A stretch of DNA of 7,436 bases from Chthoniobacterales bacterium (GTDB taxonomy: Bacteria > Verrucomicrobiota > Verrucomicrobiia > Chthoniobacterales > UBA6821). Of the stretch, positions 6,821-7,436 are shown piece after piece. The notes under the pieces are model-generated. The model did no database searches. It was not told the DNA's origin and was given only the letters and a program-made list of their open reading frames with translations. The stretch's first letter is position 1; every line of letters starts with the position of its first letter. The position numbers and the translations under genes are program-made. The stretch spans positions 1-7,436 of the forward strand of contig JAIPKF010000067.1 in the NCBI GenBank assembly GCA_021733705.1, written 5' to 3'.

Positions 6821-7270
6821 ATGAAAATTGCACTTGGTTCAGATCACGCTGGTTTTCTTTACAAAGAAGCATTAAAAAAAATGCTCCTTGCTCAAGGTCA
6901 TGAAATCATCGATTGCGGTACAGATAGTTTGGAGGTAACAAATTATCCAAAGTATATCATTGCAGCAGCTCGAAAAGTGGCTTCAGGAGAGTGTGAGCGC
7001 GCTATTGTCCTTGGTGGTTCTGGTAATGGAGAGGCCATTGCTGCTAATAAAGTTCACGGAATTCGTTGTGCTCTTGCTTGGAATGAAGAGACAGCTCGTC
7101 TTTCTAGAGCTCATAATAATGCTAATGTTCTTTCGCTTGGTGAAAGGATGATCTCCTTAGAAACAGCTCAAGAGCTCGTTGCGCTTTGGTTAAAAACTCC
7201 TTTTGAATTTGGACGGCATGAGCGTCGTTTAGAAGAGCTGGCAAGCTATGAGCAAGAACAGAAGCTCTAG
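6821..7270 (+). CDS. rpiB: Ribose-5-phosphate isomerase B, mycobacterial-type active site
   Basis: RpiB interconverts ribose 5-phosphate and ribulose 5-phosphate. At 149 residues it is a complete RpiB/LacAB fold. GSDHAG (6-11) holds D8 and H9 of the phosphate/sugar site. The core VLGGSGNGEAIAANKV (63-78) aligns with the E. coli-type motif CGTGIGMSIAANK, but here the catalytic Cys is Gly, and S67 and E71 stand where the Mycobacterium tuberculosis enzyme has S71 and its catalytic base E75. RCALAW, then AHNNANVLSLGERM with H98 and R109, and RHERR with R132/R135 complete the site. The downstream part also reads like the actinobacterial form. It starts 11 bases after the fcl stop, so it is probably in the same transcript; the nearest AAGGAG (6788-6793) is too far to serve its ATG. 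What it does beside fucose genes is not clear from context. Confidence 0.95.
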   Translation: MKIALGSDHAGFLYKEALKKMLLAQGHEIIDCGTDSLEVTNYPKYIIAAARKVASGECERAIVLGGSGNGEAIAANKVHGIRCALAWNEETARLSRAHNNANVLSLGERMISLETAQELVALWLKTPFEFGRHERRLEELASYEQEQKL

Positions 7271-7280
7271 CCCGGATATT

Positions 7281-7436
7281 TCATACTAATCTACTGCGGA
7301 AGCCGGGAAGCCAGATGGATACTGCGTTAGACTCACATTTTGATTTGGACAGTATGTACACATACAGCCCGGCATCAAAATGCTCGTCTGCCTTGCCCCA
7401 TCAGCCTTCGCAGATTCCTCGTCACGATCAGTATGA
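7281..7436. repeat. Large imperfect palindrome, MITE-like or fold-back element cut by the window end
   Basis: The arms match around an exact centre at 7358.5. TCATACTAATC (7281-7291) is the reverse complement of GATCAGTATGA (7426-7436), with one mismatch. CATTTTGAT (7336-7344) pairs perfectly with ATCAAAATG (7374-7382). GTATGT (7352-7357) pairs with ACATAC (7360-7365). Between these, GGAAGCC...GATGG on the left and the reverse complement of 7399-7419 agree at 16 of 21 bases. The left arm continues outward as CCCGGATATT from 7271, directly after rpiB, so the right arm should continue past 7436. Nothing in it encodes a protein. It may act as a terminator for the rpiB transcript, or be a non-autonomous mobile element. 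I cannot name its family. Confidence 0.75.

Noticed and set aside
1..7436. CRISPR array or tandem repeats
   Set aside because: No regularly spaced direct repeats were seen on reading through the window.

Overview
The window is a bacterial chromosome segment with two gene blocks facing away from each other around a tRNA-Thr gene. The left block (positions 4490 down to 1, minus strand) is a ferrous iron uptake operon: two FeoA-type proteins and FeoB, in overlapping or touching frames. It is followed by a small histidine-rich four-helix membrane protein and then a large AT-rich gene that runs off the left edge. The right block (4538 to 7270, plus strand) is tRNA-Thr(CGU), gmd, fcl and rpiB. The window ends inside a large imperfect palindrome centred at 7358.5.

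The two well-understood parts are textbook modules. FeoA/FeoA/FeoB imports Fe2+ across the inner membrane. Gmd and Fcl convert GDP-mannose into GDP-L-fucose in two steps, a precursor for fucosylated surface glycans. RpiB links the ribose phosphates of the pentose phosphate pathway. No glycosyltransferase or GDP-mannose-forming gene is in the window.

The host cannot be named with certainty. The tRNA gene encodes no CCA end, Shine-Dalgarno sequences are weak or absent before most genes, base composition is moderately AT-rich, and the FeoB gate motifs are of the type I associate with Planctomycetes, Bacteroidetes and Chlamydiae. The left-hand gene looks like a START-like, possibly effector-type protein. 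Together these suggest an environmental chlamydia or another PVC-type bacterium, and argue against an enterobacterium. This is inference only.

The least explained parts are: (1) the 380-codon open frame at the left edge, whose C-terminal half looks like a helix-grip (START/SRPBCC/VASt-like) lipid-binding domain; (2) the 156-base palindrome at the right edge, which looks like a MITE or fold-back element cut by the window end; (3) an RpiB that lacks the catalytic cysteine of the E. coli type and carries the mycobacterial-type Ser/Glu active site; and (4) the membrane protein behind feoB with one histidine in each of three predicted helices.
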